From: Halorarius litoreus
Lineage (GTDB): Archaea; Halobacteriota; Halobacteria; Halobacteriales; Haloarculaceae
Assembly: GCF_024362405.1 (NCBI RefSeq)
Contig: NZ_CP101454.1
Location: 2,108,001-2,172,000, forward strand
Length of the DNA stretch: 64,000 nucleotides
Reading direction: 5' to 3'
Position numbers and translations under genes: made by a program. The notes below the pieces were generated by a model. It was not told the origin of the DNA, ran no database searches, and was given only the letters and a program-made list of their open reading frames with translations. Positions 49,735 through 58,448 of this stretch are shown one piece after another (positions within the stretch are counted from its first letter, which is position 1; each line of letters starts with the position of its first letter).

Positions 49735-51634
49735 GTTCGACCGGGCGGCCGCCGTCGTCGGGCTGGTGGTGGCGCTCGCGTTGCTCCCGGTACAACTGTT
49801 CATCAGCCACATCTACGCACAGACGCTCCCGCCGGTGCTGGCGCTCGCGTGTCTCGTCTACCTCGCCGCCCGCGGCCAGGGGCACGACACCGACACGATT
49901 CGGATGCCGACGTGGCTCGCCCACCTCCTGCCGAGTGTCGTCGTCTTCGGTACCGCCGGGCTCGCCCTGCTCGCCCACTCGCAGGGCGGGCGCACCCAGG
50001 AGTTCTACGTCCTCGCGAGCCTGCTGGGGACGCTCGTGCTCGGCCAGCTCCTGTTCACCCGCGACCGCGACCTGCACGTCGGTATCGTCCTCGGGCAGGT
50101 GTTCGTCCTCGCGGCGGTCGTCCGGTGGGCCGCGGTGTTCACCACGCCCGGCTACATCGGCATCGACGCGTGGATCCACATGGCGCAGTTCACACGCGGG
50201 GTGCTGGAGGCACACTCCATCGCCGGGATGGGCCAGACGAAGTACCTCATGGCGCCGCTGTACCACCTGCTCGTCGTCGTCACCTCGCTGTTCACCGGGC
50301 TGGGGCTGCGGTGGTCGCTGTTCCTCTCGCTGGGGCTCGCGATGCCCGTCGGCATCGTCCTCGTGTACACCGGAGCCAAGTACCTCGTCGAGCCTCGATG
50401 GGCACTGTTCGCGGCCGCGCTGTTCGCCCTCGCCGGCTCGGTCATCCGCTGGGGCATCCACCTGATTCCGACCAGCCTCGGACTGCTGTTCTTCCTCGCC
50501 ATCCTCGCGCTGGTCCTCCGGCTGTTCCGCGTCTCCACGCGCACGCGAGACGGGCTCGTCGTCGTCACGCTGTTCCTCGCGATGGTGCTCACCCACCAGG
50601 TGTCGTCGTTCATCCTGACGGTGTTCCTCCTCGCGTGCGGTGTCACCCAGTACGTGCTGAAGACGGGCATCATGAACCCGCCGGACGGCTCGGCACACGC
50701 GCTCGGCGCCAGCGACGTCGAGCCCATCGAGTTCGGTGGGTACGTCGTGTTCAACCTCGGGTTCCTCACGCTCACCTGGAGCCTGACGCCGTACTACGGT
50801 CGGCCGTTCCTCGAGACGGCGTTCATCTTCCTCTACGAGTCCATCGGTGGCGGCATCGGTGAGGTGACGGGAGCAGCCAACAGCGGCGGTGGCGCCGCGG
50901 CCAGCCCGACGCTCGCACAGTTCGTCGTCGCGAACTTCGACGTCCTGGGGTTCCTGCTGTTCCTGTTCGGGACGACCATCGGGTGTCTGTACGCGCTCCG
51001 GCGCGGGCGGACGAACCAGGCGGTGCTCTCGCTCGTCGTCGCGGTGGTCGTCATGACCGGGTTCACCCTCGGGCCCCCGCTCGCCGGTATCGGGACGTTC
51101 CTCTCCGGTCGCTGGTTCGCGTTCCTCTACGCCGTGATGGCCATCCTCACGGCCGTCGGGTTCAGCTACCTCCGGCGCGGGCTCTCGCCGGCGCTCCTGC
51201 TCGTGTTCCTGCTGGTGTTCCTCTACGTCTTCCCGATGGCGATGATCGCCTCGCCGAAGGGGACCGTCGACCAGCCCGTCCTCGAGACGGAGCGGCCCCG
51301 CTACAGCTTCACCGAGGAGGAACTGGCGGCGATGCGGACCATCGGGACCACGACGACGCCCGGCGAGACCGGTCGCGTCTACACGGACTTCCCCTACACC
51401 GCGGTCTACAACCGGGTCCACGGAGAGCGGTACCGGGCCGCGACGGTCCCGCCGGACGGCCCCGCTCAGGAGGACGAGCTACTCTATCGCGAGTACCAGA
51501 CGACCGGGGCGCCCCTGTTCCCGGACGGTGAGGGGGGCCAGCGCATCTACCGCGTCCACGAGGACCGCATGTGCCCGTCGTCGTACGACACGGTCTACGC
51601 CAACGGCGACGTGACGTACTGCCGGGCGGTGTGA
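49709..51634 (+). CDS. Large polytopic membrane protein, GT-C-like
   Basis: The 641-residue protein has about 14 membrane helices and a C-terminal external domain (~515-641). The first large loop contains GYIGIDAWIHMAQFTRGVLEAHSIAGMGQTKYLMAPLYH, where Asp-x-Trp and His match the catalytic-loop pattern of GT-C glycosyltransferases. Later segments THQVSSFILT and PYYGRPF are unassigned. It probably transfers or polymerises sugars on the outer face, but a polymerase (Wzy-like) role is an alternative. Neighbours are polysaccharide deacetylases. Confidence 0.65.
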   Translation: MEASTPGIEFDRAAAVVGLVVALALLPVQLFISHIYAQTLPPVLALACLVYLAARGQGHDTDTIRMPTWLAHLLPSVVVFGTAGLALLAHSQGGRTQEFYVLASLLGTLVLGQLLFTRDRDLHVGIVLGQVFVLAAVVRWAAVFTTPGYIGIDAWIHMAQFTRGVLEAHSIAGMGQTKYLMAPLYHLLVVVTSLFTGLGLRWSLFLSLGLAMPVGIVLVYTGAKYLVEPRWALFAAALFALAGSVIRWGIHLIPTSLGLLFFLAILALVLRLFRVSTRTRDGLVVVTLFLAMVLTHQVSSFILTVFLLACGVTQYVLKTGIMNPPDGSAHALGASDVEPIEFGGYVVFNLGFLTLTWSLTPYYGRPFLETAFIFLYESIGGGIGEVTGAANSGGGAAASPTLAQFVVANFDVLGFLLFLFGTTIGCLYALRRGRTNQAVLSLVVAVVVMTGFTLGPPLAGIGTFLSGRWFAFLYAVMAILTAVGFSYLRRGLSPALLLVFLLVFLYVFPMAMIASPKGTVDQPVLETERPRYSFTEEELAAMRTIGTTTTPGETGRVYTDFPYTAVYNRVHGERYRAATVPPDGPAQEDELLYREYQTTGAPLFPDGEGGQRIYRVHEDRMCPSSYDTVYANGDVTYCRAV

Positions 51635-51654
51635 CCGACGGGTCACGGGTTTTA
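51631..51654 (+). terminator. Hairpin plus T-run at the end of 49709-51634
   Basis: GTGACC-GACG-GGTCAC, overlapping the stop codon, is followed by GGG and TTTT, a bacterial-style intrinsic terminator and U-rich archaeal stop. Confidence 0.6.
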
Positions 51655-51701
51655 TCCCCCGGCTAAGCGCCGGACGCTGGCCTTACCCGGCGCATAGGAA
51701 T
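51652..51701 (+). promoter_or_regulatory. Two tandem dyad elements before the deacetylase gene
   Basis: Site A, TTATC-CCCCGG-CTAAGCGC (51652-51670), also fits on the minus strand as TTAGC-CGGGGG-ATAAAACC. Site B, TTACC-CGGCGC-ATAGGAAT (51683-51701), gives a leader of about 6 nt before the ATG at 51733. Confidence 0.5.
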
Positions 51702-51732
51702 GTGTCCGGCAACCGGATGTGAGACCAGAGCG

Positions 51733-53049
51733 ATGTCAGACCAGAACCGCACGGAACGACGAGCGTTCCTCGCAACCCTCGCCGCGACGGGCGTCGGGCT
51801 CGCCGGCTGTAGCAGCCTCTCCGGTGACGGCTCGGACGCCGCGACCGGCTCGCCGACGTCGTCGGCGACCCCGACCGCCACGTCGTCCACGACGCCGGAG
51901 TCGACGGCGACCGAGCAGAGTGACCAGAGCCAGTCCACCGAGTCGACCGACCTCGGCTCGCACGAGCCGATGCAGCCGAAGGCCGCCACGTTCGAGGACC
52001 TCTCGTACTGGACCTCGCACGCGGGCGTGACGCTGGAGGGCGACTCCGAGACCGTCTACCAGGGCTCGCAGTCGGCGCGCATCGAGGGCCGTAGCGGGAC
52101 CATCCAGCGGAGCTTCCCGGTCCCCATCGACCTCTCGAACCGCGACATCTCGCTGGCGATGAAGATCGACGGGCCGGTGCCGAACAACTTCGGCATCTAC
52201 CTGTACGACACCGGCGGGAACGCGACCCACCTCATCCAGGGCTACCACGACAAGCACCCCGACGGGTGGATTCGCATCAACCCGTCTATCGACTCCGCGG
52301 GCGCCGACATGAGCAGCATCACGAAGATGCTCATCACTCTCGGCGGCGGCGGCGAGAACAAGAAGTACTGGGTCGACGACATCCGGTTCCACGAGAAGAC
52401 CTCGGACAAGGCACAGGTGATGTTCACGTTCGACTACATCACCCGCAGCATCTACGAGGTGGCGTTCTCCGAGATGGAGAAGCGCGGCATCACGGGCGCC
52501 GTCTCGGTGCCGGGCGACCGCGTCGGCAACGCCGACCGGCTCACCGTCGAGGAGCTGAAGGAGCTCAAGAACGCTGGCTGGGAGATCACCAGCATGAGCA
52601 ACAACTTCGAGCCGCTGTACGGCCAGTCCGAGCGCATCCAGCGGCAGCGCCTCGAGCGCAACATCTCGCTTCTGGACCAGTTCGGGCTCGGGAAGCCGAC
52701 GACGCTCATGTACCCGAAGGGGTTCTGTGACGCGACGACGGTGAAGCTCGCCGAGGAGTACCACGACCTCGGATTCCTGACGTTCAACGACTCCGAGCGC
52801 GGCACCTCGCAGTCCGCGCTCATGGGGCCGACGTTCGTCAACCGGTCGCAGCCGAGCACGGTCGAGGCGCTGAAGAACCAGGTCGAGCCCGCGAAGGCGT
52901 ACAACGGCCTCTACGTGGTCCACCAGAACCAGATCGGGCCGAACGCCGACAACAACCGTGCCGTGTTCACCGAGATGCTCGACTACGTGAAAGAGCAGCA
53001 GAAGCAGGGCAACGTCGAAATCGTCACCCCCTCGGACGTCGTCCTGTAA
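51733..53049 (+). CDS. Tat lipoprotein with jelly-roll domain and degenerate NodB-like domain
   Basis: The 438-residue protein has a Tat signal with lipobox (ERRAFLATLAATGVGLAGC, ~8-26). A Thr/Ser linker and a carbohydrate-binding-type jelly roll follow (~80-225; VYQGSQSARIEGRSG...KKYWVDDIRFHE). Residues ~230-438 form a NodB/polysaccharide-deacetylase fold. The usual TFDDG is FTFDYI and the HxxxH zinc motif is replaced by SMSNNFEPL, so the metal site seems lost. It may bind but not deacetylate polysaccharide. An ATG at 51700 in frame is an alternative start. Confidence 0.75.
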   Translation: MSDQNRTERRAFLATLAATGVGLAGCSSLSGDGSDAATGSPTSSATPTATSSTTPESTATEQSDQSQSTESTDLGSHEPMQPKAATFEDLSYWTSHAGVTLEGDSETVYQGSQSARIEGRSGTIQRSFPVPIDLSNRDISLAMKIDGPVPNNFGIYLYDTGGNATHLIQGYHDKHPDGWIRINPSIDSAGADMSSITKMLITLGGGGENKKYWVDDIRFHEKTSDKAQVMFTFDYITRSIYEVAFSEMEKRGITGAVSVPGDRVGNADRLTVEELKELKNAGWEITSMSNNFEPLYGQSERIQRQRLERNISLLDQFGLGKPTTLMYPKGFCDATTVKLAEEYHDLGFLTFNDSERGTSQSALMGPTFVNRSQPSTVEALKNQVEPAKAYNGLYVVHQNQIGPNADNNRAVFTEMLDYVKEQQKQGNVEIVTPSDVVL

Positions 53050-53064
53050 CGGCGTCCTGTCACA

Positions 53065-53126
53065 CGGCGACCTGCATACGGTCGCTTCCTCCGTTGTGTA
53101 CCGGCGACCTGCATACGGTCGCTTCC
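53065..53126 (+). repeat. 25-bp direct repeat, each copy a hairpin
   Basis: Copies at 53065-53089 and 53102-53126 are identical. Each contains GCGACC-TGCATAC-GGTCGC. They follow the stop of 51733-53049, so they may be tandem transcription or mRNA-stability hairpins. Confidence 0.6.
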
Positions 53127-53236
53127 CCTGTACTGTACCGGGTGGCTGTCGCCGCCCTGCGTTTATCGACTCCATAGCGACGGCCCCACCGACCGCGACC
53201 GACGGGTGGGCCGCGGGTGGGGCGGGGAGGTGGCGA

Positions 53237-53255
53237 CTATCCAGCCCATAATAAT
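53237..53255 (+). promoter_or_regulatory. Dyad promoter element, sense to 53283
   Basis: It reads CTATC-CAGCCC-ATAATAAT, 35 nt before the ATG at 53283. Confidence 0.65.
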
Positions 53256-53282
53256 CCCCCTGTGGCTGGTTCGTGAAACCGA

Positions 53283-54425
53283 ATGAGTCGACAGCACGAC
53301 GCACCGACCCGACGTCAGTCGCCGACCGCCGACCGCCCCTCGGGACCGACCCGGCGCGGGTTCGTGACGGCCGTCGGGGCCGGCGCGGTCGCGCTCGGTG
53401 GACTCACCGTCTCCGGGTCGGCCGCCGCACAGGAGGCGACACCCCGGCTGGTGTTCACGTACGACGACGGCTACGTCGAGGACTACACCCAGACGTTCGC
53501 CGTCCACCGACAGCTCGACGCACCGGCGTGTGCGGCCGTCCCGTCGGCGAACGTCGGCCGGTCCGAGAAGTTCCTCTCGCAGTCCCAGCTGACCGAGATG
53601 GCCGAGGCGGGCTGGGAAGTGATGAGCCACGGCGTCGCACACGAGGCGCTCGGGCAGGTCACGCTCACCGAGCGCGTCTCGGCGGACGACACGAAACTCT
53701 ACACCGACAGCACGGTCCTCAGCCGGACGCCCCACGAGGTCGAGGTGTTCGCGGGCGACACGCGAGCCACCGGGACGCTCACCGGCGACGGCGAGGACGG
53801 GAGCTACCTCCAGCTCGAGTCCGCACTCGGGACGTCGTTCGAGTCGGGCGCGTCGGTCCGGTTCACCGAGGACGTGGTCCGCGACACGCTCTCGAAGTCC
53901 AAACAGTCGCTGTCCGACCGCGGGTTCGACGTGGACAGCATGGTCCTCCCCTACGGCCGGTACGACGAGCGGGCGCTCTCGCTCATCCAGGAGTACTACG
54001 ACTCGGTGGCGAACGTCCAGCGCGGCGGCCTCAACTCCACGGCCGCCATCCGGCCGTACCGGCTCAGCCGCGCGTACTTCGACGAGGACCGCATGAGCGA
54101 GAGTGAACTGACGAGCTTCATGGACCGCGTGGTCTCGCGCAAGTCGCTCGGCCTCCTCGGCGGACACAGCCGGAACCCGGCGCTCACAGGTGAGCGAATC
54201 AAACTCGCCATCGAACTCGCCCAGGAGCGCGACATCGAGATCGTCACGATGCGGACCGCGCTCCAGGAAATCGGCGTGGTCGAATCGACCGCGACCCCCA
54301 CCTCGACGTCGACATCCCCGGCGACCGGGACCCGAACTCCCACCACCACTCCGACATCGTCCACCGACAGTGACACGTCGTTCGTCGGTGGCTTCGTCGA
54401 CTGGCTGTTCAGCCTCCTGAACTGA
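53283..54425 (+). CDS. Tat-exported polysaccharide deacetylase (NodB-like)
   Basis: The 380-residue protein has a Tat signal (TRRGFVTAVGAGAVALGG, ~28-45). A NodB domain (~58-325) with intact FTYDDGYVEDY (~60) and VMSHGVAHEAL (~115) supplies the Asp and two His that bind zinc. An insertion of ~90 residues (~130-220) splits the usual fold. The C-terminal ~45 residues are a Thr-rich linker and an amphipathic helix (FVGGFVDWLFSLL), probably a membrane or surface tether. It should remove N-acetyl groups from an amino-sugar polymer outside the cell, and is probably the active partner of the degenerate homologue upstream. Confidence 0.8.
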   Translation: MSRQHDAPTRRQSPTADRPSGPTRRGFVTAVGAGAVALGGLTVSGSAAAQEATPRLVFTYDDGYVEDYTQTFAVHRQLDAPACAAVPSANVGRSEKFLSQSQLTEMAEAGWEVMSHGVAHEALGQVTLTERVSADDTKLYTDSTVLSRTPHEVEVFAGDTRATGTLTGDGEDGSYLQLESALGTSFESGASVRFTEDVVRDTLSKSKQSLSDRGFDVDSMVLPYGRYDERALSLIQEYYDSVANVQRGGLNSTAAIRPYRLSRAYFDEDRMSESELTSFMDRVVSRKSLGLLGGHSRNPALTGERIKLAIELAQERDIEIVTMRTALQEIGVVESTATPTSTSTSPATGTRTPTTTPTSSTDSDTSFVGGFVDWLFSLLN

Positions 54426-54499
54426 CTCCCTCGCAGTCACCGAGTTTCCTCCCGTTTCGACACCGTTGCGAACCGTTCACGGAACCGAACCCGCCCGCC

Positions 54500-54635
54500 G
54501 CCGCCCAATTTCTCCACTTATGTACGACCATCGGATTTGTCGGGGAAATATATACGGTAAGAATGGGTAAAATTAGACGAATATAAAATAAACTCCGAAC
54601 GACTTATAACAGTTCACGGCTCTGGCTCCGATGAC
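54500..54635 (+). promoter_or_regulatory. A/T-rich control region of the large beta-helix gene
   Basis: The stretch from about 54508 to 54612 is far richer in A and T than anything nearby, with GGAAATATATACGG (~54544) and GACTTATAACAG (~54602). The second box lies about 30 nt before the ATG at 54636. The dyad element is absent. Confidence 0.5.
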
Positions 54636-56741
54636 ATGGGACAGGAACAGTCAACGAGCGGTTCGGGCATCAGCCGTCGGGCGTACCTGGGTGCCATCGG
54701 GCTTGCGTCGGCATCGACCGGGCTCGTGCGCACCGCCAGTGCGACCGAGAGTCAGTACGACGAGGTCGTCGACATCGTCGAAGCGGGCGCAGACAACACG
54801 GGTGGCGACCCCATCGACGACGTGTTCGACGACGTGAAAGGCGACGACACCCTCGTCAAGTTTCCCGAGGGCGAGTACGTCGCGAACGAACTCATCATCT
54901 ACCAGCTGTCGAACTTCGCGATGGTCGGGGACGACGCCACCCTGATTCCGGGCGACGACTACAACGAGGAGGTGTGGCTCGGTGGGAGTGAACCCCGCGA
55001 CGTCCGCATCGAGAACTTCACTATCGACAACACGGCCGACGGGGTCACCCCCCAGGTCGACATCAGTTACTACGGCGACCTCCTGGTCCGAAACGTCGAG
55101 AAGGCCGGGTACCACGACGGGCCGGGTATCGCGTTCACCTTCCAGTCCATCGACGGGAGCGGGCAGGGCTACATCGAGGGAGTCAGCGCCCCCGACGGCG
55201 GTGACTCGGTCGGGCTGTACCTGCAGGGCGAGGGGGCGATGACGATCCGTGACTGCCGCATCGAGCAGTTCAACAACAACGGGCTGTACGCGTCGAACGT
55301 CGACGCCCCGGTCACGGTCGAGGGGGGGCTGTACCGGAACAACAACATCGCCCAGGTGCGTCTCGGATCCGAAGACAGCATCGTCCGTAACGCCACCATC
55401 GCCGCCACGGACGACCTGTTCGGCGACGACCCGGGCACCGTCAACATGCGGGGTGTCCGCATCGCCGACGGTCCCGGCCCGGTCACCGTCGACAACTGCG
55501 ACGTCACGATGGCCGGCTGTCAGGGCAGCGGCGGCATCGTCACCGCCTACGACGGTGGGTCGCTCGTCGTTCGCGACACACAGATTCACGTCGACGAGAC
55601 GTACACCACGACCGGCTCCGGCGGGAGTCGGACGAGCTACGGGGTCCTCGTCGACGACGCGAACGGCACCGCCGCCGGTACGCGACGGTTCGAGAACGTC
55701 TCGATCACCGGCGGTGGTCGCTACCGGAGCGCGATGGTGCTTCGCCGTGACAACAACACCCTCGAGAACGTCTGTATCGACCAGCGCGGCGAGGGCCGTG
55801 ACGGCATCGTGTTCGAGAACTCCGACGGCAACACGCTCTCGGATTCGGTCATCGACGTGCCGGACGAGGAGATCGTGTTGCGCGACTCCTCGGTGCGGAA
55901 GGCCAACGTCTCGACCACCGGGTCGTGTCCGACGCCCGGCGACGACGGGTTCGCGCTGCCGGGTGAACTCGGCACCGTCTCCTACGAGCAGACGACCGCG
56001 GACGAGTGGCTCACCGTCGGGTTCGACCGCCAGTACGACGACCCCGTCGTCGTGAGCGGTCCCATCTCCTACGAGGGGTTCCACCCGGTCCACACCCGGG
56101 TTCGCGACGTCACGGCCGGCGGGTTCGCCCTCCAGTTCGAAGAGTGGATGTACCTGGACGGCGACCACCGGCCGGAGACGGCGCACTATCTCGCGCTCTC
56201 GGCCGGGTCGTACACCGACAGCGACCTCGTCGTCGAGGCTGGCTGGACGCGGGCTGACCACGAGTTCACCGACTTCAGGTTCGACCGCTCGTTCGACCGC
56301 CGACCCGTGGTGTTCGCCCAGCCGCAGACGTACAACGGTTCGGACCCCGTCGTCACCCGCCTCCGGAACCTCTCGTCGACCGGTGGCGAGGTCATGGTTC
56401 AGGAGGAGGAGGGCGAGGCGAACGGTGGCTGGCATCACGACGAGACGGTCGGGTACGTCGCGGTCGAACCCGGCGTCGGCGAGGTCGGGGGCCGCCGGGT
56501 CGAGGTCGGCGCCGCCGACGTCCACGAGTCGTGGCGCACCATCGAGTTCGGTGACCGCTACGCGAACCCACAGCTTCTCGCGGGTATCCAGACGTTCACC
56601 GGGCCGAACACGGCGAACGTCCGGTACCGGAACCTCACCGAGTCGAGCGTCGAGTTGCGCATCGAGGAGGAACAGAGCGCCGACGAGGAGACCCGCCACC
56701 GCTACGAGCGCGTCGGCTACGCGGTGGTTGAGGGCGAGTGA
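54636..56741 (+). CDS. Exported beta-helix protein with C-terminal H-type-lectin-like repeats
   Basis: The 701-residue protein has a Tat-like signal (SRRAYLGAIGLASASTGL, ~10-27) and a parallel beta-helix (~35-435) with rungs such as EGGLYRNNNIAQVRLGSEDSIVRNATI. Three ~85-residue units (~440-700) of the type W-x-x-V-x-F-D-R-x-x-x-x-P-V-V...VGYVAVEPG resemble the H-type lectin fold that binds sugars. The architecture suggests a cell-surface or secreted polysaccharide-binding or -degrading protein. It has an A/T-rich upstream region unlike its neighbours. Confidence 0.75.
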   Translation: MGQEQSTSGSGISRRAYLGAIGLASASTGLVRTASATESQYDEVVDIVEAGADNTGGDPIDDVFDDVKGDDTLVKFPEGEYVANELIIYQLSNFAMVGDDATLIPGDDYNEEVWLGGSEPRDVRIENFTIDNTADGVTPQVDISYYGDLLVRNVEKAGYHDGPGIAFTFQSIDGSGQGYIEGVSAPDGGDSVGLYLQGEGAMTIRDCRIEQFNNNGLYASNVDAPVTVEGGLYRNNNIAQVRLGSEDSIVRNATIAATDDLFGDDPGTVNMRGVRIADGPGPVTVDNCDVTMAGCQGSGGIVTAYDGGSLVVRDTQIHVDETYTTTGSGGSRTSYGVLVDDANGTAAGTRRFENVSITGGGRYRSAMVLRRDNNTLENVCIDQRGEGRDGIVFENSDGNTLSDSVIDVPDEEIVLRDSSVRKANVSTTGSCPTPGDDGFALPGELGTVSYEQTTADEWLTVGFDRQYDDPVVVSGPISYEGFHPVHTRVRDVTAGGFALQFEEWMYLDGDHRPETAHYLALSAGSYTDSDLVVEAGWTRADHEFTDFRFDRSFDRRPVVFAQPQTYNGSDPVVTRLRNLSSTGGEVMVQEEEGEANGGWHHDETVGYVAVEPGVGEVGGRRVEVGAADVHESWRTIEFGDRYANPQLLAGIQTFTGPNTANVRYRNLTESSVELRIEEEQSADEETRHRYERVGYAVVEGE

Positions 56742-56746
56742 CGCGT

Positions 56747-56765
56747 TTACGCCGGCGATAACTAA
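56747..56765 (+). promoter_or_regulatory. Dyad promoter element, sense to the GT4 gene
   Basis: It reads TTACG-CCGGCG-ATAACTAA, 33 nt before the leader ORF. Confidence 0.65.
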
Positions 56766-56790
56766 CCGGCCGACGGGCCAATCAGTCCGC

Positions 56791-56823
56791 ATGCACGCTG
56801 ACTCCGGCGGGGTGGTTCGGTGA
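56791..56823 (+). CDS. Leader ORF (10 codons) overlapping the GT4 gene
   Basis: ATG at 56791 opens MHADSGGVVR, with TGA forming GTGA with the GTG start at 56820. Confidence 0.5.
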   Translation: MHADSGGVVR

Positions 56824-58091
56824 CCGAGCGCCTGGACGTCGGGTTCGTCCCGGCGGAGTGTCCCGGGGCGAACGCCACGGGAGCGACGCACACCTCGACG
56901 CTGCTGGTCGAGCGGCTCTCGCGGCACCACGACCTCACGGTGTACGTGTCGAGCCAGATGGACGCGAGCGAGCGCGACCTCCCGGCGCGTGACCGCGTCG
57001 AGTACGTCCTCCACGACGACCTTCCGAAGCTCCCCCATCCCATCTCGGTCAAGGTCGACGCGCTCCGCAAGGAGACGACCGCCCTCGAGAGCCACGACCT
57101 CGTCCACAGCTACTCGCCAGCGTTCCTGCCGGTACTCGCGGAGCTCGCGGTGCCGACGCTCGTGACGTTGAACTCGTACGTCCCCGTCTGCCCGAAAGGC
57201 GACATGATGTACCAGGGCAAACGGAAGTGTTCGGGCCCCTCGCCCGCGAAGTGCGCCGGCTGCGTCGCGAGCACCTCGCTGTCGCGTCGGCAGGGCGTCG
57301 AGGACGAGCTCCGCGCGGCGTACACCTCGCTCGGTCGACTGGGGTTCGTGTCCAGCAACCTCGACCGCGCCGACGACATCGACGCGTACCACGCGCTCTC
57401 GCCCCACCTCGTCGACGACTACGCCGAGTTGGGGTTCCCCGGCGACCGCACCACGGTCGTTCCCCACTTCTACGACGAGGCGTTCCGCCGCGATCCGGAC
57501 GACGGGCCCGCAGACGGCGCGCTCTCGTTGCTGTACGTCGGCGCCCTCCAGGACATCAAGGGGGTCGACGTACTCGTTCGCGCACTCCCCAACCTCGCCG
57601 CCGTGGGGGTCGACGTCGACCTCCGAATCGCGGGCACCGGCCCCCTCGAGCGACAGCTCCGCCGGCTGGCCACGGACCTCGGGGTCGACGACGCAATCAC
57701 GTGGCTCGGCTACGTCGACCACGCCGACCTCCCGGCCGAGTACGAGCGTGCCGACGCGTTCGTCTACCCTGGCCGACTCGACGAGCCGTTCGGCCGCGTC
57801 CTCCTCGAGGCGCTGGCGAGCGGCACCCCGGTCGTCGCGAGCGACGTCGGGAGCACCGACTACATCGTCGGCGACGCAGGCGTCCGGTTCGAGTCGGAGG
57901 ATTCGGGGGCGCTCGCCGACGCCTGTCTCGACCTCGTCGACGACTACCGGGCGTACGCCGACGCCATCCCGGCTCAGCTCGAGCAGTTCGCTCCCGAGAC
58001 GGTCGTCACCGAGTTCTGTTCGCTGTACGCGTCGGTCGCCGACCGCCGGCCGACGGCACCGCCTGTCGCAGGTGCCGCCGTCGACGACTGA
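56820..58091 (+). CDS. GT4-family glycosyltransferase
   Basis: The 423-residue protein has a GT-B fold. The N-terminal domain contains GANATGATHTSTLLVERLSRHHDLTVY and a Cys cluster (CPKGDMMYQGKRKC...CAGC, ~125-150) that may bind a metal or stiffen a loop, as in some GT4 enzymes. The C-terminal donor domain has LLYVGALQDIKGVDVLVRAL (~238), WLGYVDHADLPAEY (~295), VYPGRLDEPFGRVLLEALASGTPVVAS (~315) and the E-x7-E catalytic pair. It should add a sugar to a lipid-linked glycan in the cytoplasm. The GTG start is fixed by the promoter and leader ORF. Confidence 0.85.
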   Translation: MTERLDVGFVPAECPGANATGATHTSTLLVERLSRHHDLTVYVSSQMDASERDLPARDRVEYVLHDDLPKLPHPISVKVDALRKETTALESHDLVHSYSPAFLPVLAELAVPTLVTLNSYVPVCPKGDMMYQGKRKCSGPSPAKCAGCVASTSLSRRQGVEDELRAAYTSLGRLGFVSSNLDRADDIDAYHALSPHLVDDYAELGFPGDRTTVVPHFYDEAFRRDPDDGPADGALSLLYVGALQDIKGVDVLVRALPNLAAVGVDVDLRIAGTGPLERQLRRLATDLGVDDAITWLGYVDHADLPAEYERADAFVYPGRLDEPFGRVLLEALASGTPVVASDVGSTDYIVGDAGVRFESEDSGALADACLDLVDDYRAYADAIPAQLEQFAPETVVTEFCSLYASVADRRPTAPPVAGAAVDD

Positions 58092-58147
58092 CGCGGCCCA
58101 GACCCGCCCTCGACCTGCTGAGCCGTCGGCTCACGGCCGTCGTGAAC

Positions 58148-58170
58148 GGTCTTATCTGCCAGCTAAACGG
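58148..58170. promoter_or_regulatory. Dyad element of uncertain orientation
   Basis: Plus: TTATC-TGCCAG-CTAAACGG, upstream of 58251 by about 88 nt. Minus: TTAGC-TGGCAG-ATAAGACC, pointing antisense into the GT4 gene. The minus reading matches better. Confidence 0.4.
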
Positions 58171-58250
58171 TGCGGAACCGTCTGAACGCAGCACGACAGT
58201 CGGCCTCGTTGAAGTGGGTGGTGCTCGAGAGGGAGCGTAGGTGCCCACGA

Positions 58251-58448
58251 ATGGCAACCAGCAACTCCCCCACCGACGCACCGTACGTCATCGACGACGC
58301 GTACGAACTGACCACGCGCCTCTCGACCGGCGAGGACGGAACGACGACCTGTACCATCTACCCCGAGAACGTCGAGGCGGAGAAACAGGTCACGACGTGG
58401 ATCAGCGCCGAGGACGACGCGTTCGTCAACGTCGCCGACTACCGCTAG
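58251..58448 (+). CDS. 65-residue haloarchaeal protein
   Basis: It starts MATSNSPTDAPYVIDDAYEL and continues with CTIYPENVEAEKQVTTWISAEDDAFV, the pattern of a small haloarchaeal family I know as DUF7511. No metal or catalytic residues are conserved. It is convergent with the YdjM-like gene. The two stop codons overlap in CTAG. Confidence 0.65.
   Translation: MATSNSPTDAPYVIDDAYELTTRLSTGEDGTTTCTIYPENVEAEKQVTTWISAEDDAFVNVADYR

Noticed and set aside
51717..51722. ATG-TGA start-stop before the first deacetylase gene
   Set aside because: It lies upstream of the transcript start expected from the nearer promoter and may be chance.
54651..57722. 1023-codon minus-strand ORF
   Set aside because: It is antisense to the beta-helix/lectin and GT4 genes, with no domain and Val/Asp/Arg composition typical of shadow frames in GC-rich genomes.
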